From positions 54,580 to 118,579 of the forward strand of contig JAHLKD010000130.1 of NCBI GenBank assembly GCA_025526935.1: a DNA stretch of 64,000 nt. The letters are read 5' to 3'. This DNA comes from Cladochytrium replicatum (Eukaryota > Chytridiomycota > Chytridiomycetes > Cladochytriales > Cladochytriaceae). Each line of letters begins with the position of its first letter. The stretch's first letter is position 1. Below, one piece after another: positions 21,662 to 31,432 of this stretch. Made by a program: the position numbers and the translations under genes. The notes under the pieces are model-generated. The model was not told the DNA's origin and searched no databases. It worked only from the letters and a program-made list of their open reading frames with translations.

Positions 21662-24361
21662 TCATTGATTATCCTTGCGAATATGATGCCCCAACTCGGG
21701 AGGAGCAGTGCACGTCAGCTGAGGTAATATTCCCACCATGGCACGCTCCTTCACAACCTTGATTCGCTCAACGGACACCAAATTTTCTTCGTTCTCGGTA
21801 AGATCAACGATCGTTGGGGATGATGCAAACGACGCAGATGAATCACTGGCTCGGGATGAGCGCTTACGAAGCAGTGAAGTCCAGCGTGGTTGGCTAGAAG
21901 TGGATCTCGCTGACGTTTTTCCATTGTTTAGCACGGGTCCTACACGCCTCTTTTGCCTTTTTTCAGCTGGTGTTGGTGTATGCGCTCGCTCGTCGTCTGA
22001 CGAAATGCAAATCACTTCTGGGCTGGGAGCTCGCACACTCTTTCCACATTGGCCATTGTTATCTCCGTCAACTGCGATGAGCGATGGTGAAGTTCTCTGC
22101 GGTTGATCACCTGGAACCCCATCAGCACAAGGCTCGCTGGCAGGCCGAGAATGCTCTTCGTTAATTTGTGCAAGTTCGGAATCTGTGATGAGCGGTGGCG
22201 AAGAGCGTGCGTATTCACTGAGCTCGAGTCCATCGTCAGCCTCTGAACTCCCATTCTCCGAACCATTTCCCAATAGTGTTTTTTCAACCATATTCTCGGT
22301 GAATGAGCCAAGTTCAACAGCGGCAGAGGATTGCTGTCTTGCCAACCCTTCAGGTGCTGAGAACGGCGCAATCTGGTCCATATCATCGTGAATGGAGCCT
22401 GAGATCTCAATGGGATGGTAAAGTCCACAAAGAAACCCATCGGGTATCTCGATAATAGGCGAGCTTGGAAGGTTCTCATCTCTATCGTCCCCAAGGGCAT
22501 CTGATTCCATAGATGGAGGTTTGTGATTATCAATGGTATCCGTTACCCCGACAAAGTTTGCATCCGAGGGAAGGGAGAGGGATTGTGTTGTGTCAGAATG
22601 GATGTTCTCCCAATCTATGCGGTTCTTCTGGACAGACCCCCGAGCTATTTCTGCATCGGACTGTTGTGCAACGGATACCTCGCTGTTCAACGAGCTGGGT
22701 GCATGGTCCTCGCATGACACACAGTCTTTGAGCAAGTCCAAAATCCGGCGTGAACTCTCGCCATCTCCCAACACACACGCATGCAACCGGCGAGGGCAGA
22801 CCATTTTGACGAAGGAACGAATTTCTTTTAGACTTGAGTGCATCGAAAATAGCAAACTCTTAATAATATATGAGACCAGTCAGATACGCGGCCACGAATT
22901 AATATGGCTCACCTTTTGCCCACTCGACTGAGTCAATATACAAAGTTGCCTCGAGGTTTCACCCAGACCTCTAGCGTGTTCCAGCAAAGCATCCCGCCAT
23001 TTCATTGTGGAACACTTGATCCTCACAAGCTTTCCGCGGTCGTTAAGTTCGCAGCATCGTTCACACCATTCGCAGGCGTGGAATCGTGTTGATGTAAGAT
23101 CGGTGGTTATATAGCGAAAAACGTATTCGATATTCTCTCGGTTGCCATTTGTGCACAAGGAGTTGTAGAACGATTCGTACATTGCGGCCCGTGATAGACT
23201 CACAGCAATCTGATTTCAGTTGAAAATATCAATCTAACAATGAAAAGCAGTATTATGATGATTTCTTACCTTGCAATTAAAGGCACGCGAAACACCGATA
23301 ATCACCTCTTCGCAGCCAAGTTTGCAAGATTCGATCAGGTAGAATGTATGCAATGGTTCTTGCTTTAGTGCCTTAATAAGCTCGACAACTGAAGTTTCCT
23401 GTTATATAAGGTTACAATCGGGGGCATCATTCAGATTGAAGAAGATTCACCTTCGTTGGTAGCTCTGCGAATGCTGGATCACAGAAACTCGTATCCAAGT
23501 AAAGTGTATCAATTGAAACAGCGGAAAGAAAGGGATTTCTCTGAATTCCTTCGATGAACCAATTTTCTGCTCGCAAATCCCCTGAAAAGAAGTTTGAGTT
23601 GAATTCGCCCAAAGATGGGCGGCGCAAACAACCGAGTACCTGTGTACAAAACATTTCCAGATGTTCCTTCGATGAGAAACCTGGAGTATGGGTGAGAAGT
23701 CATTTTTATCACAGGTTAGTAAGTCATACATTATGGAACCTGGACAATGATTTGCCGGGAGTAGAGTGAGCAAGACATGCTGCCCGTTTGGGAGCTTTAC
23801 TAGTGGAAGTCAAGGCAAATATCATAAGCATTCATCGAATGAAGAATTAAACAAAAACAGACCAGCTGTTGGCTCGTCAATGGGAATAGAAACCTGACAG
23901 AAAAACAGCTCATGAGAAGTCGTTCCGGAAGTGATGAAGTCCAATAGCGGCTGACCAAATATGGTTGCAAATGAGCATACATGAGTATTTCTTCCTCAGG
24001 CTCCGTTCTTTGCAGATTTTGCTCGGATCGTCTCCTTCTCTTTCGCTTTCGAAGACTCAAAAGGATTTTGGCTGAGACTGGAGAACAATATATCGGCCAT
24101 CGGAAATTTGTGTCGTTCAGTCCTTGCATATGATCTTCAATAGGGGTGGTGGATTTGTCAGTCCGCCCGCGATTAGTGAAATCTGAACACCGCCAAAATA
24201 CCGGTATGGCAGTGAGAGAGCAGGAAGATCGCGCTGAGAGGCTTTGGGCGGAAGTAGTCCACTGAAATGCATGGGTACTACATGATAACAGCGTTAGAGA
24301 AGGGCCTACGTGCGAATGGCTTCCAACTAACCTCACGAATTGTGCCATCGAAAGTTGACAT
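21662..24361 (-). CDS. Artemis/SNM1-type metallo-beta-lactamase nuclease, 10 exons
   Basis: Ten phase-consistent exons: 21662..22858, 22913..23209, 23270..23398, 23451..23581, 23640..23680, 23730..23799, 23863..23893, 23956..24134, 24202..24261 and 24310..24361, 728 residues. It starts MSTFDGTIREVSW, typical of fungal Artemis-like proteins. The metal-binding HxHxDH is LSHCHTDHMQGL, split by an intron. Then come YCSPVSAKIL, LPNGQHVLLTLLPANHCPGS (motif II), FLIEGTSGNVLYTGDLR (motif III) and LYLDTSFCDPAF, followed by the beta-CASP part ending near KMVCPRRLHACV. A 300-residue disordered Ser/Asp-rich tail ends ELGHHIRKDNQ and contains VICISSDDE and TIVDLTENEE, which look like SUMO-interacting motifs. 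Family members open hairpins and trim DNA ends in end joining or crosslink repair. DCLRE1C versus Pso2 identity is not fully settled; the N-terminus favours Artemis. Confidence 0.9.
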
Positions 24362-24485
24362 AAATTTTGTTCGACTTTTAGTTGCCCTCAAAAAGTTGAA
24401 CATCCCTTCTACTTTTCATGAGCTAATAATTTATTGAAAATATCTCTCACGGATCTGATTTGTATTCAATATGATTTACAGGCCA

Positions 24486-25090
24486 TCATCTCTCGAAGCC
24501 GGGCAAGTTTTTCACGAAATTATTAAGATTATTTCTGAATAATTCGTTCGTGATCGGTGCATCGAAGGTCACAAGCGGGTTTTTTGTGATGTACTCGACG
24601 TAGATTTGGCTGTAGATCATTCGAATGGCTTCGCTCAAGTTCTCAACACCGGGATCCGTGTTCATGACGAACTTGAGCCCACTGGCGGTCTCATAGTAGT
24701 GAAGTCTGTACACATTCGTACGATATGAAATAAATCCGTCGCTCCTAGAGTGTGAATTCTTCAATGGGGCATCGGGGCAGAAATGGGTTGGGGTTCTTAC
24801 TTTCCAGACAACTTCTTCACCAAATTCCTCAATGAGAAAACGACACCGTAAACGAGCTTAGCCTCCTCTTCTAAAGATATATCGCCCCCATATGAACCGA
24901 CCATTCCTCCTTGTGCGTGTCCACCAGGCGATCCAGTCCCGCCAGCAGCCGCGGCCACAGCAGCTGCAGAAGCTGGGTCACCGCCATTCGCACCGTCGAT
25001 TGCGATTCCTGGGAGTGCTCTTCTGTTCCAGCTTGTGAAGAAAATGCATGCACAGTGTCGGTCGAAGATGTACAGGTTGTAGATCGCCAT
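24486..25090 (-). CDS. BET5: TRAPP complex subunit Bet5/TRAPPC1
   Basis: Exons: complement of 24486..24744 and 24801..25090, 182 residues. MAIYNLYIFDRHC at the start, KLVYGVVFSLRNLVKKLS, then across the intron DGFISYRTNVYRLHYYETAS, KFVMNTDPG, IYVEYITKNPL and LFRNNLNNFVKNLPGFER match the longin-fold sedlin/Bet5 family. The family acts in TRAPP tethering complexes, the Rab1/Ypt1 exchange factors at the ER-Golgi boundary. An Ala/Gly-rich insertion of about 45 residues (from GANGGDPASAAAVAAAAGG) sits between the first strand pair and EEEAKLVYG and is absent from yeast and animal proteins, which are about 145-160 residues. It lies in a surface loop position and is probably disordered. Confidence 0.93.
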
Positions 25091-25215
25091 GGGTTGGGTG
25101 TTCGCGCGCCACTTATCATTTGGCCAATGTGTTAAACGGAAAACTATTCGATTAATAAACCACATAAGCGCACCATGCGTGAAACATAAAACGAAAATAT
25201 GAGGCAGAAATCTGA

Positions 25216-26557
25216 TCAATGATTCAGCTTGACTTCTTCGACATGCTTCGTAGCACCAACGCGATACTCGAAAACACCAAAAACCACTGCAACAAGCGCT
25301 ACGAGGATGCTCAAAGCTGCGTAGAGCCCTGTGGTGGTGCTCTTTGTGAGGCTGCCATACGTGTTGTCATAGTACAGGATTCCAACATATGTGTTGGCAA
25401 TCGCAGCAAGAAGCGAGAGACGACCGAGCCACCAATGTGCTTTGTCGTGCCATGGTGTCCCCTTGCGTTCAGGTTTGAAGAGACGGTCGATCACGATACC
25501 AATCACGACTTGGAAAACCGTGAGGATTACAACGATCAATCCGAGAACCTGAAACACCAGGTCAGAAACGAAGATTGGGAGACGTAATATCGGGGAAACC
25601 CACCCTGTGACTGCCGCTGACGGGGTCGGCGACACTGAAATGCCGCGAAGACGGTGTGACATACAATGACAAGATGAATGCGACGATGGTGAGTGCACCA
25701 ACTCCGACTCCAGTGAGCGCAATGTGGAATCGGAACCACCAGACGCCAAGCGAGACCTTCATGTAACGTGACACGAATATGCCTGCGGGGGCTAATATAC
25801 ACCACGCAATGAACATCAACAATCCATGCGCAACACGGAGACGATCTGACGCCTGTGCCGCATCGTTCGCTGAAGTGCTGTCAGTCGGAATGCTTTGGCT
25901 GGGACCGGTCGACGACGAAGAGGACGAATACGCGTTTGAGGGGGCAAGAAGTGTTGCCTGCGAGGCAAAATGGTTACTCCCGTGGTCCGCGAGGCCGCCG
26001 GAACCCCATGCAAATATGACACCTTGCGCTGCGCTCGTCGAAAGTGTTGCTATCTGCGACGAAGTCGATGTCTTCGCGCGGTCGAACGTGGCCACGAATT
26101 TCTGGTTCGCTGTTGAGGTTGCGTTAGGCACGATTGTCAGAGACTGCGGAAGAATACATTTCAGTTGCTTTGGCCACATGCGAATTTCAATCGAGTCATA
26201 CGGAACCACTGATAATCTGTGGAGTTGCTTGCGAAGACGCATAGCGATGCGAAACCGACACGGTGCCATCCGCATTCTTCTCTGCACAGAATACTTCCGC
26301 TCCATTCATGCCCGTCCCCCCCGCTGTATTGATACCAAAGCCCATCCATCCGCGTGAAGCAGTCGTTTCCATTCGGAAGCGTATCGTGTCCGCGTTCTCA
26401 TTAATGTACACACAGATATCTTTGAAGTAAGTTTGAGTCCCACATGTATTGTCAAAGGCAGACATGGCCTACCAAGTCCACAAATCTGAGCAGAGACCGA
26501 GCTGACAGCAGTCGAGGCGGCGAGGGCCAGGATAGGGAGGGCTTTCGACGGACGCAT
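25216..26557 (-). CDS. Secreted DOMON plus cytochrome b561 membrane protein
   Basis: Exons: complement of 25216..25548, 25604..26143, 26202..26419 and 26473..26557, 391 residues. A signal peptide (MRPSKALPILALAASTAVSS, cleavage near VSAQ) precedes a DOMON domain with DICVYINENADTIRFRMET and GWMGFGINTAGGTGMNGAEV, as in the haem domain of cellobiose dehydrogenase. A Ser-rich linker leads to a cytochrome b561 core with about five helices. It carries candidate haem histidines in RVAHGLLMFIAW, FRFHIALTG and WHDKAHWWLGRL. Such proteins pass electrons across a membrane to extracellular iron, ascorbate or redox partners. The start is divergent from the dynactin gene with 176 bp between ATGs. Confidence 0.92.
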
Positions 26558-26733
26558 GCGGAAGAATCAAACAGCAATATTTCTCTTGGCAAGTGCGGGA
26601 CGAGGAAATTGCATGCCACACACGCGTGAATATTGCACATAAATGAGCAGTATTTGGTACGAGGTAAAGTTTGCCAGTCTGGAAATAGAGTGCATGGCTG
26701 ACGATTGGGCAGTGTAGCTGCAGGGGGACTGGA

Positions 26734-28531
26734 ATGCAAGTGCTGGATGTCGATGCTGGCCCTCCAGATCAAGTTAGACCCACTTTGAATGCACATTCCA
26801 TCTACCGTCTGTACTACTGCACTGATTGTCATCAGCTGAGATGTCCTGTCTGCGTACAGGAGGAGATTGTCGTTTATTACTGTCCCAACTGCCTGTTTGA
26901 AGTACCCACTGCATCCGTCAAGTCGGAAAAGAACAGGTTAGAGCTCAATTAATCTGGCTTTTGTACATCTTGTGAAATGGACAGTTCAGATGTGCGCGGA
27001 ACTGCTTCGAGTGCCCAATATGCCAGCACACACTCTCAGTTGTCTCGGTGCAGGATCCCACTTGGGGTGGGGGTAGAGAAAGTCCGACGACGGATCGTCG
27101 GAGTTCACCTGCCTCGCCGTTCGGTACGACGGCCAACGTCCATTATTTATCATGCGGAGTTTGTCGATGGGACTCGTTGGAGGTTGGCCTGAAATTTGAA
27201 CGCCCAACTGGGCTTGCGAGTGAGTGGAGGATACGCCTTGGAATAAAAGTGTTTGCAAACCATCTTCACTTCAGTGCAACTCCAAAAAACCGAAGAGGAT
27301 CGACCTGATGTGAAAGAATTTGAGCATCTACGTGAACACTTTGAAAAAGTGTTCAGGGCCAATTCCGGGAGCAGCTACGGAAGAGGACTTGGAAATCAAG
27401 CGAATCCCCTACTTTCGAATATTCCGGGATTGTCGAATCTTCCATACATGAATCGCTCCAACTCTGGGTCGCTTAGTAATCGCGCAGAACAAAAATTCGA
27501 GGCATACGAATCCATAACCGAGCCTCCTAGGTCCACGACGGAGGATAATGGGGAATTAGAAGATCTGCGAATGGAAGCTGGTGGGTTTCCACTATTTAGC
27601 AATTCTGGTGAGGAGTACTGAGGATCTTTTCATTTTTATAGTCACAACATTGGACCAACGATTATTCCAGCTTGAAGATCAACCTCGACTCCGAAGGTAA
27701 CCCTCACTTCTTCCATTTTCATTTGTAATCGAAATTTTTCTCTTTTATATAGTCAACTGAAACCTCAGAGGATCCAGCTCAGAACAAAGCGCCAAAAGAG
27801 GTGCCGAGGTTGCGAACATGTTCTCATCAAACCCGAACCAAAGCCCCAATTGACTAATTTCAAGATCAAGTTGGTCGCCATGTAGATACATCAGAGCGAG
27901 AAGATTGGCTTAGTCAAACTCATTGTCTCGTTCACCAGTGACTTTTTGCCAAACATTACCATCGCTCCCCCGCATGTGCAATGGCCCATTAACGGAACAA
28001 AACCGGTGGAAGTTGCATTTCGCTTCACGAATCCGCTAGAGCAGGAGATTGCTGTTGCCTTAACCGCACAGCCTGAAACAATTGCGGCTGATACCCCCTG
28101 GGATGTATGTATCACCCAGTTCCTTGTAATTAAGTAGTTTACAGTCTGTGAATTATTTTAGGTGACTTTGATGGCTCCGAACTTCACAGTGGGACCATAT
28201 AACGTTATGTGGGAGTATGAAGAGCAACAGCAACGCGGACTTATTGGCTTTAGCTCTGGGACCAACGCGAACTTTGGCGTTGGGATTCAAGAGAAGCGAC
28301 GCAACTACACAATCGTCTTGGTCAAAATTGCGCGAAAGGATCTTGAAGCTGCCCCGGTTACTCTTAACCAAATAGAGGCATGTGTAATTTTTTGTTCGGT
28401 GAATTAACCACTGACACGTTTTGCCATTTAAACAGTTTCCTATGCATGTGCAGGTCACACGCGCAGCATCAAACAACAAAACAATCGTCGACTCGTTCTG
28501 GGTGACCATTATACTTAAGAAGCCCGAATAA
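26734..28531 (+). CDS. DCTN4: Dynactin subunit 4 (p62) homologue with in-frame TAG
   Basis: Exons: 26734..26936, 26990..27219, 27275..27580, 27642..27696, 27753..28104, 28162..28377 and 28436..28531, 485 codons. N-terminal cysteine-rich zinc modules LYYCTDCHQLRCPVCV, YYCPNCLFEVP and NRCARNCFECPICQHTLS, then YLSCGVCRWDS, match dynactin p62. So do VTTLDQRLFQL, the later zinc pair KRCRGCEHVLIKPEPKP and the C-terminal beta-domain (LVKLIVSFTSDFLPNITI ... VTLMAPNF). p62 sits in the pointed-end complex of dynactin and links the dynein motor to cargo. At 27883-27885 the reading frame has TAG just after FKIKLVAM, while homologous sequence continues in the same frame for about 205 further codons. The sixth intron uses a GC donor (GAG|GCATGT). 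The start is the first ATG before the cysteine modules; an earlier exon is possible. Confidence 0.88.
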
Positions 28532-28739
28532 GATGTGGCGGGATAAACGAACCAGTTTGTGCGAGTGCGTAATAGAAGTGGGTTCATGAACCTTTCCTCG
28601 AACAACATTTGTGATATTTCGCAGCAGCGCATCTATCAATTTGGATGTCAACCAGTTGATCAGAAATCAAATTGCTTTCATACCTGATCAGCATTCTGAG
28701 TAGATGTTCCAGATGAACTTGCCAATAAGGACAACTACG

Positions 28740-29800
28740 AAATGAGCCACGAGACTCCCATTCTCAAATTTTACATATCCACCTACAACTGGGGCCATTA
28801 CAGCCTTTTCAGCCCTTTCTTTCTCGGGCTCGTATTAGTTCTCAAGCGATGCCCATTCAGCACGCTTCATGAGCCTGGCTTTCAGCGCCTCAGCTTTCAG
28901 TCTGTCAGCTCGCCTATACTCAGGATCGGGCTGTCCTTCGCCGAATCAGGTTCCCTTCTCTCTCCGCACCTAGGTTATCGTGATGATTCTTTTGCGGCCT
29001 TTCGCCATACGACGGCGGACTTTTCGTTCCCTACTCCTTTCCGGGGATGATCGGCTAGCTTTGCTCCCCCTATCCGATGTTGGGCTACAAACTTCGACGA
29101 GTTCCCACCGGGTCGCCTTTGTGACCAATTTCGGCTAGATTTTGCGCCCAAAAATTCCCTCTCCTCGACCGCTTCATGGAACGCGTCCAATGACCCTAAT
29201 CTCTCGACTGCCACTTCTTCGACTCTGCGACCTTCTTCATTGGCAATCTCGTAGATCCTCTTCAGTTTCATCATCCTCCAGGACGACCTTTATCGTCAAA
29301 TACAATCATCTACTTCTCGGAAGTGGATGCATCGTCGATGTGCGGCTTTGAACTCAGAGCGGGATTGAGTTCACGCTCAGTGGCAGTTCTCTGGAAAAGC
29401 TCTGATTTAGCATAAAGACAAATTGAAAGACTTCGAGATAAAATATTCATCTCACTTGATTCTCCTCCTGCTCCACCTGCCGTTTGGTCTTCTTCTGCCC
29501 AGCTTCCTCCCCACTGCTCTTCGCTTCAGTTTCTCGGAGCAGCCAATCCATGCCTGGTGGCTCAGGTATCTTATTTTTTTGATCCTCATGTTCGGTTAGT
29601 TCACTTTGCGTAGACGCGGCACTAGGTGCTGTGATTTCTGGCACTGCGGCTTCTTCAACCCACTCATCTTCAGAGCTCCGATGCACGGTCGGCGTGCGTA
29701 TCCTCCGAAACAATATCATATCATTTTCTTTCCTCTCCTTGTCCTTGTGCTTGTTCTCCTTTTTCCTCTTCCTGAGGTTGCTGTCCCCACCTCGAAATGC
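28740..29800 (-). pseudogene. Truncated CWF19L2-like (CwfJ family) relic
   Basis: Minus-strand pieces match the N-terminal half of the splicing-associated CWF19-like-2 protein in order. They are a Lys/Glu-rich KKENKHKDKERKE, then SSEDEWVEEAAVPE, and across an intron (29380-29448 region) TATERELNP. These are followed by VEEVAVERLGSLDAFHEAVE and, after further frameshifts, LKAEALKARLMKRAEWASLE. It then stops near 28790, with no trace of the catalytic-like CwfJ C-terminal domains before the dynactin gene begins on the other strand. Frame changes between pieces and the missing C-terminus argue for a decayed partial copy rather than a working gene. It overlaps the first exon region of the DUF4639-like gene only at its 5' edge. 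Confidence 0.6.
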
Positions 29801-29838
29801 TTGTGGCGTCGCGTTCCACACACGCGCTCGTTCCCACC

Positions 29839-31145
29839 ATGAACCGCCAAACCACGAGCAGTTCATTCCTGAATATCCCCAATTTGGGTGCCGTAGTTGG
29901 ATCACTTGGGGGATCATTCAGGAAAACGTCTTCACTAACAAGCATGGAGGTGTTACCCCGTGATGATTGGTTCACTGTTGTGGATATGGAAGAAGGTGAA
30001 GCGCTCGTTGCAGCGATCATCAACGAGATTCTCTTGAAGAGCCACGATGTCCTATTTGAAAAACATATCGAGGTTCAAGTTCTTCCATACGCGGTTCAAT
30101 TTGCAAAGGAGACGCTCCTGTCAATAATTCAGGTACAACACAACCGTGCGCTTTGTTGCTACGGTAGCCTTTGTCTGATTGCATGTGATCGATTAGTGGG
30201 AGTTTTTCAAACGTGACGAAGGGGTCATTGACTCGGAAACTTGGCACCCGGACGAAGGTACACCAGTTCAGGCCTGTTTTTCCGTAATTAAACTGGTTGT
30301 GAAGAGCCTAGACCTGTGATGATTGATTCGTGGGGAAGAGGTGTCCTGCCAATAGTCGATCGTCGCCCAACTAAGAAAGTAGCGAGGAAGAGAGTGCCTT
30401 CGAATGCTGAGACGCAAATTACATACATGTCACAGAGGGCAGAGTACGCGAAACACCGATTCCATTGAGATATGGAGCCACTAAAACAAATATGATTCAG
30501 AGAGAAACCAAAGCAAGTAGCGCCTTCCCCTTCCCCTGTAAGGCAACACGGTCGTTTCTATAGGATTGGCTAACATCTATGAACGCAGGAACCGGATGTC
30601 AGAGTACCAGCGGCCGCTGAGCCAGGGACAGAAACAATCGTTCGGAAGGGAAAGGTCAGCTTGAAGAACACAGCACGAAAAGGGAAGCCAAACGATCGTA
30701 CCAGGGCTGTGGATGGCGGGATCGGAAATCATGGGAGCTCTGGGGATACCAACAGCGCGAAAGTTGGGTCCACATCCCAACCTGAACAGAAAGTAGCTGA
30801 TAGCGTGCCGATTATGGTCTCCAAAGCATCTGCTGCTCGAAGAACGAAATCAGAAATAACATCGCTGTCTGCCAATTCCGGCACTGTTGGAAGAATGAGG
30901 AACTTTACACAGAACTCGACATTTCTAGAGTAGCGTTGATCCTTTTAATCCTTATTGATAATTTGAAGCTAATAAATCTTTTTTTCAGGAACATAACTGC
31001 TATCAGACCAGATGAAGACGGTACTCCTCCACCTCCAACGCTTCCTCTCATCAACCAGCCAAGCCCAAGGCGAAACATCATTCGAAAGAAGTCCACTTCT
31101 CAGGTGCCACCTCTATTGCCGATAAAAGGTGCTTCCCCACAATAG
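29839..31145 (+). CDS. C2orf81/DUF4639-like protein
   Basis: Exons 29839..30132, 30197..30257, 30305..about 30430 (end unresolved), 30589..30929 and 30989..31145. The N-terminal part DDWFTVVDMEEGEALVAAII, VQVLPYAVQFAKETLLSIIQ, W-EFFKRDEG and HPDEEPRPVMIDSWGRGVLP follows the pattern I recall for vertebrate C2orf81 (EEGE, then a helix ending in LQI.EWRF.ARDEG, then DEEP...DSWAQGS.P). The rest is a disordered basic tail ending PPPPTLPLINQPSPRRNIIR and a stop at 31143. Function is unknown. The family distribution suggests cilium or flagellum association, which is inference here. The first two junctions are phase-perfect; the exon-3 donor is uncertain. Confidence 0.7.
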
Positions 31146-31432
31146 TTTCAGATGCGAGAGAAGATTGGGAATATCCAATCCCCTCAGATTGACGCGTGAT
31201 CGTCACGCTTTGTAGCTTCCAGATGCTCGCCCAGCCGAGTGAAAAACAATTAAAACATCCAGCAAACATAACCCATTGATCCGATTTTTCAGTTGGTTCG
31301 TGGTGCTGTCGTTCCTGCGTACGCCACGTGAAGTTCACTCGTCCACCGACCAGCAATATTCTGACTCCCCATCCCGTGCAGCTGTTCGTTGTGTCAGCTC
31401 ATGCTGAAACAGCTACTTAAGGCTTCTCTGAT

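Noticed and set aside
24346-24348. ATG at 24348 as the Artemis start (MAQFVR...)
   Set aside because: It joins the next exon out of phase. The ATG at 24361 gives MSTFDG, the usual N-terminus of fungal Artemis, and keeps phase.
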